DNA of 22,610 nucleotides from Trichinella spiralis (GCA_000181795.3 CM012953.1:12871091-12893700), one strand, 5' to 3'; numbered from the stretch's first letter, positions 9,827-21,191 are shown. Numbers and translations are program-made. The notes: generated by a model not told the origin, from the letters alone.

Positions 9827-11391
9827 CATTGCAAAGCTCACTTTATACAAGAAGGAACTTTTTCAACTTGCTTCAACCGCAAAACAATATAATTTCAATG
9901 CTTTTCCATTCACTCGCTTGCATGTATCACAATAATATCACACAACAAATTATAATTATAAAGTTGCAACAGAATGATTATGAAAATGCGCTTTCAATTG
10001 AATAAATGATTGAAAATTAAATGAAAATTAATAAATTAAATGAATAAATAAATAGCATGAATAAAAAGTGCGCAAGTTTATAAGTTACATGCAAAGTTTT
10101 GCTTCGATGAATTCATTTTATTCTGTTTTATTTTATTTCACGTTTTAAATGGAAAACATAACTCTTAAACCATTATCATTTAATTGATTGTAATTGTTGC
10201 AATTCTGAAACATAACATTAATTAAAATTAACTGTTATGCATTATTATATACGGGCACAACTATTATAAACTGAGAAAAGAATAATGAACACTCTTAAAA
10301 TCTAATATTAAATGAATTCATTTAGCTTAAAACTTTTTGCAGGATTAAAAAGCAATGCTTACTTACATTTAACTGAAAAATTAATCAAAACAAATTATTA
10401 CTTTTTGTTTAAAATAATTTAAGCAAACTTGAAACGCATTATTTAAAATATTAAGGTAACTTTAAAGTAAATAACTATTAATATGTTCAAAATGCTGTTT
10501 GAAAACAAAAATCACATCAGCATGCAATAATGCAATTATAATGGCACAATGCTAGTGATTCATTAATATTACGTCGCGTTAAGTTACTATTCTAATTATT
10601 AATGCATTTAATTACTCTCATAAAGTTCAATGTCAGTGTAAACTGCTGATTATTTCAGTCCCAGGTGATTAATCTAAATTTCAAGCATCACATAATATTT
10701 TGCAAAACAAAAAGATATCTTCAACGTAAAAAAGTTTGATAATTTAATTACAGTTTGTAAAATACAAATGCAATGAAATTATGATGCGAAGCTTTTATAT
10801 TGCTTTCTCGTGAGGTATATTTTGCTCACGTATCCTGATTAAAATAAGAATTTATTTAACTGGTTTAATATAAATTTCATTATTTCACAGTTACATTCAG
10901 ATACGTTTTTTAATGTGATTTATGATTATGCTTCTGAATAATAACTAACTGTAAATTCTTTTTTAATATTGAAGAAATTAATTTTATTCAGTTGCGCATC
11001 AAACAATTGTATTAATTTTAAAAATTTATAAATTTGAAAATTTTGAAATCATAAGCTGCAAATGTGCGACATGATTGGGGTTAAAAATTCAAAATGCTTT
11101 ACTGATTATGTAAATAAATTATTTTTTAATAAAAAGTTGGACAAGGAACTAAAAAATACAGTTCAGAAGAAATAAAAATTGAGAGCATTGCATTTTTTCA
11201 TATGACTTTAAAATTAGTATAATAACACTTTGTAATATGATGTTAATGATATAATACTTAGTAACATGACGTAAAAACGTCTTTTCAGCATTACAGTAGT
11301 AAACATGAAGTAGCATTACTTATATTTGTTCTTGAAAATCTAATATTGGTAGTACTGTATTTTTTGTTCGTAAATCTAAGCTGTTGTCAAA
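9827..11391. other. AT-rich intergenic stretch between peptide gene and CTR9
   Basis: It holds the presumed 3' UTR of the peptide gene, with an AATAAA near 10001 and further AATAAA-like words to about 10050, and the upstream region of CTR9. No coding frame with plausible composition is seen on either strand. No clear TATA box is placed before the CTR9 start codon. Confidence 0.6.
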
Positions 11392-14300
11392 ATGGAGAAA
11401 AGGTCAAATTTGTTTGAAATTCCTCTTTATAACAACAAAAATGAAGTCATCGAAATTGATTTCGATTCGCACATACCCGATGCAAAAGAAATTATGGATA
11501 TTCTTGTTCAAGAACGTGCGCCTCTATACTTATGGATCAAACTGGCAGTATGTAATTTGTATATTTTTTAAAAATATATTATTGTCACTTAATTTCATTT
11601 AAGCTTGAATATTATAAGCGAGGCCGAGATTCAGATTTTGCAACTCTACTTGAAATGAGTGGAACCGACGCTTATGTGAATTATCCAGATTACGCCAGAG
11701 ATCAGATGCGTGCTCTGGATTTGTTAGCTGCTTATTTTGTTCAAAAAGTGAAATATTTTATTTAAATTTGAAGAAACAATTTTAATGGACAGTATTTAGG
11801 GAACGAAAGAGAGGTCAAAAGATGAAAGAGCTGAAATACTAGCAAAATCCACTGTTTTATATACAACATCCGACAAAGTAAACATGTATGACAAGGTATT
11901 GGAATATCTTATTACAGAATATAAGGTGAAATATGTTGTTTTTTTAAAACAACTTTAGTACCACTTACTTGGTCGAGCGTATTTGTGTTCTCAAGACTGG
12001 GAAAAAATTGATCAGGCTGATGCGCAATTTAATTTTGTGCTCAATCAAGTATGTTTTTTGTCGTTTTTAAAAACTTTACTATTATTATTCTCCGTTGAAG
12101 ACGCCGAATAGTACTGCTGCTTTACTTGGAAAAGCTGCAATAGCTTTCAAGAAAAAAGATTATAAAAATGCATTACTTTATTATAAAAAAACTTTGAAAA
12201 CGAATCCAAATTGTCCAGCTGAAGTGCGACTTGCTATGGGCAATTGTTTTGTCAAACTGGGTCATTTAGCCAAAGCACGGTAATAATTGATTGCATTATT
12301 TTTTGAATTATGAATTGTTCATGAAATATTGTTTGTTTAGTCTTGCTTTTCAAAGAGCTTTGGAATTGAATCCAAATTGTGTGGGCGCTTTGTCCGGCTT
12401 GGCTATTTTGGAAATGAAAGATGGCACGGCGGAAAGCATCAAATCTGCTGTACATCGCTTAACCCGAGCTTATAGCATTGACAAAGAGGATCCTACAGTT
12501 TTGAATCAGCTTGCAAATCATTTCTTTTTCAAAAGAGTACTTTTATTAGTAGTAGTACAGTGTCGTATTGGCGTGTTTGTTTATTTGTCTAATTTTACAG
12601 GATCGACAGTACTCCCATCAGTTGGCGCTGTATGCTTTTCATAAAACTGAAAACGAGGCACTGCGAGCAGAAAGTTGTTTTCAACTGGGTCGAGTTTGTC
12701 ACGCTCATGTATCGATTAATTTGATTTACTTTTTTTTGAATTTTAAATAAAATTCAAATTTTTTTCTAGGGCGAATATGAGCAAGCTTTTCAATATTATT
12801 ATCAAGCGAATCAATTTCAAAGCCCGGCCTCTCATTTACCCCTTTATGGATTGGGTCAGATGTATATTCAACGTTCCGACAATGACAAGGAAAATGTGAG
12901 TTGTGTTTTATTTTTCAATAGCATGCACACTGTCAGAGGTTAATGAATGAAATGATCGTGATTTTTCACATTACATTTCTATCTGTGTTTTAAATATTAC
13001 CTTTATGTGATACTGTTTGTTGTATTTGTTTACTTTATTGCAATGCACTGCAGTTTTATTACAAAATGTACAGTTATGATAAACACGGCACGGAAATTTT
13101 CAGGCAATTCAATGCTTTGAAACTGTTTATGCTCGACATCCGGAAAGTCAAGAAACTTGCAGAATTTTGGCTTCATTGTATGCCAGCTCGAATAACATGG
13201 AAAGAAAAGCGAAAGCTAGGGTAAAAATCACGCTTTAAATATTTGTGAAACAGTTTTGTGTTGAATGATTTTTTTTCTTTATTTAGACAATGTTTGCAAA
13301 GTTAATTGAACACAATGATGATGATGTAGATACTTGGGTTGAATACGCGATGATTTTGGCCGACTGTCGAGGCTATGTATGTGAATCATGGCAGAAGAAG
13401 AATTATTTTTAAAAAAAAATATTTGTGGGAGATTTAGGAGATACAAGCTTTAAAAGCGTTTGATAAAGCGATGAAGCTTTATTTGGAAAAGCCGGATATA
13501 GAAATTCCAGCAGAATTTTACAATAACGTCGGTGCGATGCACTTCCGTGCAGCGAAGTATACTGAAGCAGCGGTAACAATTTTCTAATAATTTATTTTTG
13601 TATCATTTAATGCTGTCATATTTTTTCCAGTCATATTTTGAAAAAGCATTGCAAAAAGTGAGCAGTATTCCTACCGATCATCCACTTTACAATTCACTGT
13701 GGGTAACGTGCTCGTATAACCTTGCGCGTGTGAAAGAATTGCTGTATGAATTGGAAGAGGCGGAGAAAATGTACAAAGATATACTACGCCGACATCCGGC
13801 ATATGTTCACTGTAGGTTTTTTATCATTTGATTTTTGTTGAATTTGTTTCATTTTATTGAATTTTTTTGCAGGTTATCTTCGTCTAGGATGCATGTCAAG
13901 AGACAGAGGACAAATTTATGACGCGTCCGTTTGGTTCAAAGAAGCGTTGCAATTTAATCCGGTATTTAAAAATAAAAATTTTAATCTGCACTAATTTGAC
14001 TAGATAGAGCTGACAGTTGAATTTGCTTTTTCGCGGCATTTGTTGTTAGCATATTTATTTATTTTGTAGGATGATCCGGACGCTTGGACTTTGATCGGAA
14101 ATTTGCACTTGGGCAAGCAAGAATGGGGACCGGCGCAGAAAAAATTTGAACGGATCTTGAAACAGCCATCCACGGCTCATGATCCTTACAGTTTGGTCGC
14201 TTTGGGAAATGTTTGGTTTCTCAGTTTGCAAAGTTACAATCACGAAAAGGAAAAGCAACGCAAATATGAAGATCGTGCGTTGTCGCTTTACAAGCAAGCG

Positions 14301-16891
14301 CTTCGGGTTCACCCTGAGAATATTTTGGCCGCAAATGGAGTCGGTGAGAATTTGGATGAGTTTGTTTTCTTGTTTAATGAAAATTTTCATATTTACAAAA
14401 ATTGTTATAGGATGTGTTTTGGCTCACAGGGGCTATTTTCAAGAAGCCAAGGAAGTTTTCTCTAGAGTTTGTGAAGCCACGGGCGATTTTGTCGACGCTT
14501 TGCTAAACATTGCGCACATATACGTCGAATTGAGAAACTACGTTGCCGCTATTCAGACGGTTTGATTATTAAATTAAAAAAAATTTTTTTTTTCATTTTT
14601 AATTTTCTCAATTTCAGTACGAGTGTTGCTTGAAAAAGTTTGCAATTCACGGGCGTTTGGACATTTGGCAATGTTTAGCTGTTGCGTATTACAGAGCCAA
14701 TCGTCTTCCGCAGAGCAAACGCATACTTCTTTCAGTAAATTTACATTTTTTGCATTTGCATGTTTAATTATTTATTATTCATATTGTTTTATTAATGTTA
14801 TTCAGGCTAGAATTTTTGCACCGTATGATGCGATGACGTTGTACAGTTTGTCTTTTGTTTTGAAAAGGCACGCTGTGCATGTGATGAAAGATCTGAAATC
14901 CGGCCTGAAGCAAGTGTTGGATGCGGTGAAAGATTTGGAAGTTGCCGAACGGTAAGTGTTTGTTTTTTTTGAAATTTAATTTAATTTATTGTAATAAAAT
15001 TCTGCGTACGCGATCCATTTGTTCTATTACAATTAATTATTGATCAAATACAAAAATATAGGCAATTTTTGTTTTTGGCAAAATTCACCGATGTGTCGAG
15101 CAGTGTTCGACGCGGTGCGGCAATAGAAGGGCAAAAGTGCACGGATATTCTTTCCCAAGCGCAGCATCACGTCGAACGAGCGCAGCGTAAAGAAGAAGCC
15201 GAAAATGAATTGCGTCGAAATTTGGAAGAAGAAAGGCGTCTTCTCCTTGAAAAGCAGCAAGAAGAACAAGTTAGTGCAAATTTTCATTTGTTGTCAGCTA
15301 TATTTAAATATTCTGTGAAAGGACAATTCTGGTTCACAAAATTATTTTATGAGAAAAATGTATCCGTATGAAAAAAAAACATTTCACTTCTGCTACAGAT
15401 TGTTATTATTATTTTCAGCAAATTTTTTTTTGTAATGTTCTTCACAGATTTTTGAGAATTGGAATTTTTTCTTTTTTTCTCTTTGATTTTTTAATGGGGG
15501 GATCTTTAAACAGAAAAATGAATCTATATGCAGTGAATTGAAAAACAAATATTTGTATCTGTATATCTGTGTGCGCACTTTGGTGAATGGATAAATTTTC
15601 AGAGACTGAAAGAGGAGGAAAGGAAGCGTCTTCTTGAAGAGCAAGAGATTCGACGTAGAGATTTTATTGAAAGGACTAAAAAGCTGTTGATCATGCCAAC
15701 TTTTGAAGAGGAAAAGCCAAAAAGAGCTCCAAAGGTACATATATATATACATATTAATATATATGTACGTTAATATATATAACGTTAATATATATATATA
15801 TATATATTAACGTTCATGAGAAAGTGAAGTAATTTTTCCATGCAGGGTAGAAAGCGAAAAGATGAAGAGTTTGTCAATGATGACAGTGATCTCGGCGATT
15901 GGGAACCTGGCCGTCAGTCGTTGCCAAAAAAGAGGAAACCCAAAGCGTTGCCAAAAGAACGACGCGGTAGACAGAATGAAAAACGTCGTTTACGGTATGT
16001 TAATTTTTTCTTGAATAGGAATATCTGTTTTTTGTGAATTTCTCTTTTTACGTTCAACAACAATACAGAACTGCTACTACTGACAGTGAAGCTGAAGCTT
16101 CTACGGCAAATGTTTCTAAGCCTAAAAATCGTCGTGAGGCATTGTCCGATTTGAATGCCAAGCAGAAAGCAAAAAGTAATAATATTAATAATAAGTTGTC
16201 AAACTTTTTATTAATTTTTTGTTTTTAGTTAAAAGTCGTGAAATCTTGTCATCCACTTCGTCTTCCGGCGATAGTGCAAAGTATGCTTTTTCTTTTTCTT
16301 TCTTACTTTTTTGCGTTATTTATTTTTTAATAAGCATAAACAACAATATGTTTACGTTCGATGTTGAACGGTTCCAATTTTAATTTCTTGTTTTTTTTTT
16401 AATTTTAATTTCATTTTGTATTTGTTGTTGATGCACACGTTCATTATACAGGGATGCCATGGAAAGACCAAGCACTTATTTGGGGACTCCGGAACAGTCG
16501 GATGTCAGTCAATCTAATATTGTTGTTAAAAAGGAAGATTTTGAAGCTCAAGGTGATGATGTTGACGTTGATGATGTGATTAGGGAAGTTTTTGATGAAC
16601 CAGAAACGGCGGAGATAAAAACAGAAATCAAACCACCTTCTCGAAAACGTTATGCTTTTGTAAGTATAATAAAATTGTATTTTTTTTTGTTCACGCTAGG
16701 CGGATATGAATGTTCAGTTTTTACTTTGCTGATGAAGCATAAATACTGCAAGAAAAAACAACATAATAATGTTCTTCATAATTCAGGAAAGTGAAGAAAG
16801 CGATTCTGGCTCAGAAATACGTCGCATCCCAAGGGATCGATTTATACTTGAGAGCGACGATTCTGACGACGAAGACCCACAAGAAGAATAG
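11392..16891 (+). CDS. CTR9: RNA polymerase-associated protein CTR9 (PAF1 complex), 24 exons, 1117 aa
   Basis: CTR9 is the TPR scaffold of the nuclear PAF1 complex, which supports Pol II elongation and co-transcriptional histone modification. Exons: 11392-11547, 11604-11747, 11800-11895, 11959-12048, 12101-12279, 12341-12536, 12601-12708, 12770-12895, 13104-13220, 13287-13376, 13438-13572, 13631-13811, 13873-13961, 14070-14343, 14411-14559, 14618-14734, 14806-14951, 15062-15269, 15603-15734, 15846-15994, 16069-16175, 16229-16280, 16452-16659, 16787-16891. All phases agree, giving 1117 aa against about 1173 in human. The order matches human CTR9 from IPL and EIDFD at the N terminus, through the TPR array (about 45-780; [38 protein letters not shown] near 585-603, [16 protein letters not shown]), to a charged Arg/Glu coiled coil (about 825-895). 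Then come EEFVNDD, basic KKRKPK patches, KIKS.EILSS and an acidic tail. The ATG at 11392 gives the conserved N terminus and has an AAAATGG context. The C-terminal tail is shorter and less Ser/Asp-rich than in vertebrates. Confidence 0.96.
15735..15845 (+). repeat. TA-rich palindromic intron 19 of CTR9
   Basis: This 111-bp intron contains a perfect 34-bp palindrome at 15781-15814: AACGTTAA, then nine TA units, then TTAACGTT. The preceding TA-rich stretch repeats the motif ACGTTAATATATAT. It probably forms a cruciform or RNA hairpin between donor and acceptor. Expansion of TA repeats is the likely origin. Confidence 0.85.
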
Positions 16892-18400
16892 TTTGACTGC
16901 CTTCGTTGTTCGTCCATTTTATTATTTAAAAAGTTTTTATTAATTATGATTTTCAGTAGTGTGGCGTATTTCAGAAAATGAAATTATTCTGTGGTTTTTC
17001 AATTGAATATAAAAAGTAAAATTTACGTCATCATGATCATACTCTTTTTTTCTTCAGTATCTCAATTAGCAGTGAATTGGTTAATAATAATAATGTTGGA
17101 GCATTAAACGTAAAACTGACCTTCATTTTGGGGAAAATCAATTAAACTTGCCAATTCTTTTTTCTTTATTACTGTAATTTTTCAACAGCAAATCAACAAC
17201 AAAAAGAGATTGATATTCAAGATTTCAGTTCAAGATTCTAGTTTGATCAGACGACATCTAATATTCACAGTAATGCGGGTTCCAGGCAAACCCATCAATG
17301 GAAATTTGTCGAAAAAAGAAGCAGTATGGAAAAGACATAAATTCATTACTTGAAAATGTTAAGCTACCAAAGAATAGCTGAAATCAGAAAAGCTTTTAAC
17401 CGAAAATGCAATCAATTTAAATAAGGAATAAAAAAAGGAATACATGTTACTGTCGTAATTATTATAAAAGTTAAAAATATATTTCTTCAACGAGACTGAA
17501 AATTTCGAAAAAAATTAAAAATATGACTCATTAAGACTTGATCGCCTTAACCACTCAATTTATTGCATGCTAACATGTTGAAAGTAAAAAATAACCAAAT
17601 TTTCTAAAAAATGTAAATGACAAATCGTTGAAAAATGGACTTCACTGTTAACTTATAAATTAACTATATTTCATTTTGACAAAAAACATTTACCCGTTTA
17701 CAAGTTTGACGTGTAACACCACATAAATGCTCAAAAGAACTTTTCAACTGGAAAATGAACAAAAACATGTAGTCATAGTAAAATAGCATTCATTCTTTTT
17801 CATTTTAATACATTGGCACAAAAACAAAATTCAAAATTTTTATATCTTTTTCATTAAAAATTAAAAAATTAGTTTTTCAATCGTTACTTTATAATGACAA
17901 ATGACTGCCATCTTTTGTTTATATCACTTTTCTACATATAACTAGCAACTTAAATTCTGCTAGAAATAACCTTAAATAATGTGCTGAAACAAAAAATTCA
18001 TCTGATTTTTTAGTGATTTGTAAAGATGAAAAGGTATTTCATAGTAATTTATTATTTATTAATTTATTTAAAAACGGAGATTCACACAAATATTACTAAT
18101 TAACATAACGTTCACTTCTAACAAACAATCTTAATTAAATGGTCTTGAAAAGGACTGTAACAATAAATCAAGTATAAATGCATACTGTATAAATTTAAAA
18201 AAACTCATTTTTTGAAACACTTTATTATTTCTTAACTGAAACTTCTATAACCTTTTTTTATTTAATCTAATTATTTTATTAATTGTTTTAATATTAAAAT
18301 TTCATGTAGAACCGCACCCCTTATCGACTGTCAGGTTTGAATGGATTGTATTTTGGTTTGAAAGTTGACTGAAATTTCAATCGTGTGATCGTGATCAAAA
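16892..18400. other. Intergenic stretch with CTR9 3' UTR, no further gene recognised
   Basis: The CTR9 3' UTR begins here. No canonical AATAAA lies close to the stop, and a variant AATATAAA at about 17006 is the nearest candidate. The rest is AT-rich with no credible long frame. A 26-codon frame at 17273-17353 (+) directly follows an acceptor-like TTCACAG, but nothing links it to a gene. Confidence 0.55.
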
Positions 18401-18406
18401 GATGCA

Positions 18407-18721
18407 ATGCTTCGACGTCTGTTCAACGGACTCAAACCACTCTTCTCTGGACTGTTTCTGTTTGCGCATTTTATTCTCTTCGTTTTCAACAGACTTTCCG
18501 TTTCCATTGCTTGCAGTAAGAAGCTGAAGGCACGTGATCGTCCGATTATCCCAACCGTAGAAACATCCCCAGCTAGCGGTCCCAAAGTGCAACAAAACCG
18601 GTCTAATAATTCGTACATAAGCAATTATTTGTGTTTCATTATGAAATGTTTCCACATTCTGAATGTTAAATTATTGCAGATTGAAAAAATTTTCAATTTA
18701 TACAATAGATTCATTCAATAA
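18407..18721 (+). CDS. Possible small membrane protein, 104 aa (uncertain)
   Basis: A single open frame starts MLRRLFNGLKPL and has a hydrophobic segment (about residues 13-32) that could span a membrane. A basic and polar part follows (KKLKARDRPIIPTV). Up to about 18615 the DNA is GC-richer than its surroundings, as expected of coding sequence; the remainder is AT-rich and may be an intron or UTR. An AATAAA at 18716-18721 overlaps the stop, so a plus-strand transcript would end about 45 bp from the oppositely directed MTFR-like poly(A) signals. The same GC-richer block is also open on the minus strand (18331-18624), where an AATAAA lies about 50-60 bp beyond the stop. The strand is therefore not settled. 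I recognise no family for either reading. Confidence 0.25.
   Translation: MLRRLFNGLKPLFSGLFLFAHFILFVFNRLSVSIACSKKLKARDRPIIPTVETSPASGPKVQQNRSNNSYISNYLCFIMKCFHILNVKLLQIEKIFNLYNRFIQ
18716..18721 (+). terminator. AATAAA poly(A) signal, plus strand
   Basis: A canonical AATAAA in TTCAATAAAACACC that could end a plus-strand transcript covering 18407-18721. It faces the minus-strand signals at 18765-18776, giving a tail-to-tail arrangement. Confidence 0.4.
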
Positions 18722-18764
18722 AACACCAATAATTCACGACTGATTATGAGATAAAAAATAACAA

Positions 18765-18776
18765 TTTATTTTTATT
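18765..18776 (-). terminator. Tandem AATAAA poly(A) signals of MTFR-like gene
   Basis: Read on the minus strand there are two adjacent AATAAA words about 130 nt after the stop codon of the MTFR-like gene at 18904. The distance suits a short 3' UTR. Confidence 0.55.
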
Positions 18777-18903
18777 AAGATTATGTTAAAGTCCAACATC
18801 TGAAAAATTAAACAAATTAATGTGATGACATGTTTAATAATTGTTCAACTTTATCTGAAAATTCTTACTGCAACAAACAATGTGAAATAATCCACTTAAT
18901 TTT

Positions 18904-20014
18904 CTAGTCCCATATTCCAGAATTGTCCAAATCGCTTCCGTCAGGAGTGACGGGACAGGCAATTTTTGCAAATTTTTCTTTAAGCAAAGAATGCGGAGTA
19001 ATAGGTGAATCGCATTGACGTGACTGCCTAGTTCTGATAATATATAAATAAATAAATAAAATAAAGCTGGATAAAAAAATCAAAGATCACCTTTCAGTCT
19101 TGCGCAGCGGTGGACGATTTTTCAGCTCTTCCAAGAGATTTTGATAATTACTGTGAAGCGTTGAAGATCTTGATTTATTATTATCGTCATTTGTTGCATC
19201 ATCGGCATGATTTGGACGCTTTTTAATTTCAATTTGTGACACTGTGCGATTCTTTACTAGAGACGGTGGTGGTGGTGGTGGCGGAGGCGGAGGTGGCGGT
19301 GGAGGCGGTGGAGGGGGAATGTTCACACCGTCGTTCACTTTAATCACACTTATTGGATCCACAGGATCAGACTGCAGAGGAACCGCTTTGTCCGTCAATG
19401 AAAGTGAACACTGCAAAGCTTCATTTCCCGACAAGAAAGGGACAAATTTAGTCAAAATTTGTTTCAATGCGCGCATTTCACTCTCTAACGCTTCAATGCG
19501 TTCTTTTTGAGCCTCTTGCAAAATCAACTGTCGTTCAGTTATTTCAAAATCATCAGATCCAGTAAAGCTGCATCCTTCTTCAGAACCATCAGCAAGCGCT
19601 TCTTGGCCCAACTGCAATATTATACATATACATAGAAATACCGCCAAAACAAACAAATATACAAAAGTACGAAATATCATACGCTTCTCTGAATAGGCAG
19701 TTCCTGATTTACCGCCCATGCACCGCTAGCAGCTCTCACAAGACTTCGTCCTTGTCTTAGTTGTTCTTTGACACGTTTGAAGTATTGAACAAATGAATCG
19801 CCTTTGTCTATCTAATAGATTAACAAAACTAATAAATGAATAATAATAGCAAAACTTTTTTTTCAGAAATTACGAAATAACTGATGCTGCAGAAAATGCA
19901 CTGAGAAACACTGCTAAAAACACCATGACGTCGGGCACATTCAAGTACAATTGAAAATGCACTATAATTTTCTGGCAAACTAATGCCCAAGGGGTCCTGG
20001 GATTCGTTGCTCAT
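18904..20014 (-). CDS. Mitochondrial fission regulator (MTFR1/MTFR1L-like), four exons, 288 aa
   Basis: Exons in transcript order are 20014-19924, 19807-19683, 19611-19091 and 19033-18904, joining with GT-AG introns and matching phases. The family (Mito_fiss_reg) acts at mitochondria to promote fission and maintain respiratory function. Visible features: RSLVR..SG at 51-59, comparable to the RSIVRKIG block of vertebrate MTFR1; a coiled-coil-like segment near 95-126 (ERIEALESEMRALKQIL); 18 consecutive prolines at 171-188; basic KNRTVSQIEIKKR; LLEELK near 232; and a C-terminal LLKEKFAKI at 262-270, matching the LKKKFA block of MTFR1. The length is close to human MTFR1L (about 292 aa). The sequence between exons 2 and 3 (19612-19682) stays open in the exon 3 frame and would add a hydrophobic, membrane-like stretch. 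Its GTATGA...TTGCAG borders and 71-bp length show that it is an intron. The start codon is the first in-frame ATG, 2 bp after an acceptor-like TTTGCAG. Family assignment is good; which paralogue is not decided. Confidence 0.78.
19264..19317 (-). repeat. Poly-proline codon tract in MTFR-like gene
   Basis: These are 18 consecutive CCN codons using all four third bases. The mixed codons argue that the protein tract is maintained rather than being a fresh microsatellite expansion. MTFR proteins and other actin- or profilin-linked proteins carry similar runs. Confidence 0.9.
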
Positions 20015-20016
20015 GA

Positions 20017-20181
20017 CTGCAAACAAAAAAGTATGATAGTTGCTTTCACAACAAATCAATTAAACAAGTCAATAGGTGTAAAATTTCACTTTGAAAAAGA
20101 GTAAAGTATTTTAAACCTATGAACATTGAAATAATGCACATGAATTTCACACGTAGACACTGCCATTCCTAAACTTTGAAG
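20017..20181 (-). promoter_or_regulatory. 5' UTR intron or trans-splice acceptor before the MTFR-like start
   Basis: On the minus strand the MTFR-like ATG is preceded by TTTTTTGTTTGCAG and only two further bases. A GT donor at 20116-20115 would define a 100-bp intron, with a 65-bp upstream exon (20181-20117) that is itself preceded by TTTTGCAG. That exon holds an ATG at 20166 whose frame, after splicing, is not that of the main protein and closes after 28 codons. It would therefore be an upstream ORF. Alternatively the TTTGCAG at the ATG is a spliced-leader acceptor, as is common in nematodes. The sequence does not decide between these. Confidence 0.4.
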
Positions 20182-20818
20182 CTGCAAAATTTTAAATTAT
20201 CTATCTTTTACTGTAAAGTTCTTCTGTTTAAAATAATGCTAACAGAATAAAAATGACAATGATTACAAGCACAAGTAAACATGCAGTCAAACACAAATAA
20301 AATCTAACTTAATTTCAGAAACAGATGCTTAACAAACTTTACACCCATTACCCAATAGTTTCATTACGCCCAATGGATAAATTCAATTAAAAATAACAAT
20401 ATAATAATCTCCCATTTGCTTGAGTTTAAAAAAATTTTTACAAATATTTATTTATAAAAAGTTAATAACATAATGCACAAACAATAAGAAATCATTTCCC
20501 AAATTTCTTTCAGCCCTTTCTGCTTGCCAGAAATTAAGAGTACTGAAACTAACCTTCATATACACATATAGAAAAGTATAATCATAAACATTTTTAAATT
20601 TACACAAATGAATAAATAATTGACATTCAAATTTCACAAAAAATAATATGCACTAAAAAAATAAGGCAAAACATGTTTTCAGAAAAAGTAAAAGAAATGT
20701 ACAAAATCAGCTAATAGTTAAAATTGAACATATACAATCAATTTTCGGAAACTGCACTACCACATTTTAAAATTTTAGTTAAAAAAATCAAAAATAAAAT
20801 CACAGCTCATTACACAAT
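20182..20818. other. AT-rich intergenic stretch
   Basis: Nothing with coding character stands out, apart from a short frame at 20452-20637 (-) with unremarkable AT-rich codons. No RNA gene or repeat is recognised. Minus-strand AATAAA words occur near 20447. Confidence 0.5.
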
Positions 20819-21191
20819 TTAAATAGAATATTTAGCGGATACTGTTTCTGCATTAAATGCTTTAATAATTACTTTCTGCAATTTCATCTCTATTTCAAAT
20901 CGTTCACTTACAATTGCTTTGCTGAGAACAGCTTCTGCAAGTTTAAAATAAAATTACAGTAATAGACCGTTTTAAGATAATCACGATCAAATTCAGTTGA
21001 TTTTTACACATAAAAATTCAGTCGTTATGAATTTAAATTATTATACAAATAATTTAAATTATATTATACAGAAGTTTAACATTCCTCAGTGCATAACAGA
21101 TTGCAAATAATTATTTATACGACTGAATATGTACGCTTACTGCCTCTGAGTGACCCAAATTTTTTCGCGCAGATTCTGCCACACTAATCTT
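20819..21191 (-). CDS. Two exon-like segments of an unidentified minus-strand gene (uncertain)
   Basis: Segment 21191-21141 follows TTAATCAG and ends at a good donor (GTAAGC). In one frame it reads KISVAESARKNLGHSEA. Segment 20934-20819 follows AAACTTGCAG and reads AVLSKAIVSERFEIEMKLQK, then continues for 17 more residues to TAA. Both look more like protein than the surrounding AT-rich DNA. Their frames do not join in phase when the most natural borders are used; an alternative acceptor (ATTAG before TGTGGCAG) does allow a join. The pair may be the 3' end of a gene whose 5' part is lost at the repeat boundary, two unrelated exons, or chance. I recognise no family. Confidence 0.25.

Noticed and set aside
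14055-14390. Minus-strand 111-residue frame across CTR9 exon 14
   Set aside because: Shadow of the best conserved CTR9 exon on the other strand.
15393-15752. Minus-strand 119-residue frame over CTR9 intron 18 and exon 19
   Set aside because: Low-complexity Lys/Asn/Phe-rich translation of AT-rich intron plus the complement of a real exon.
19244-19510. Plus-strand frame with an 18-glycine run
   Set aside because: It is the complement of the proline tract of the MTFR-like exon, which has splice and homology support.
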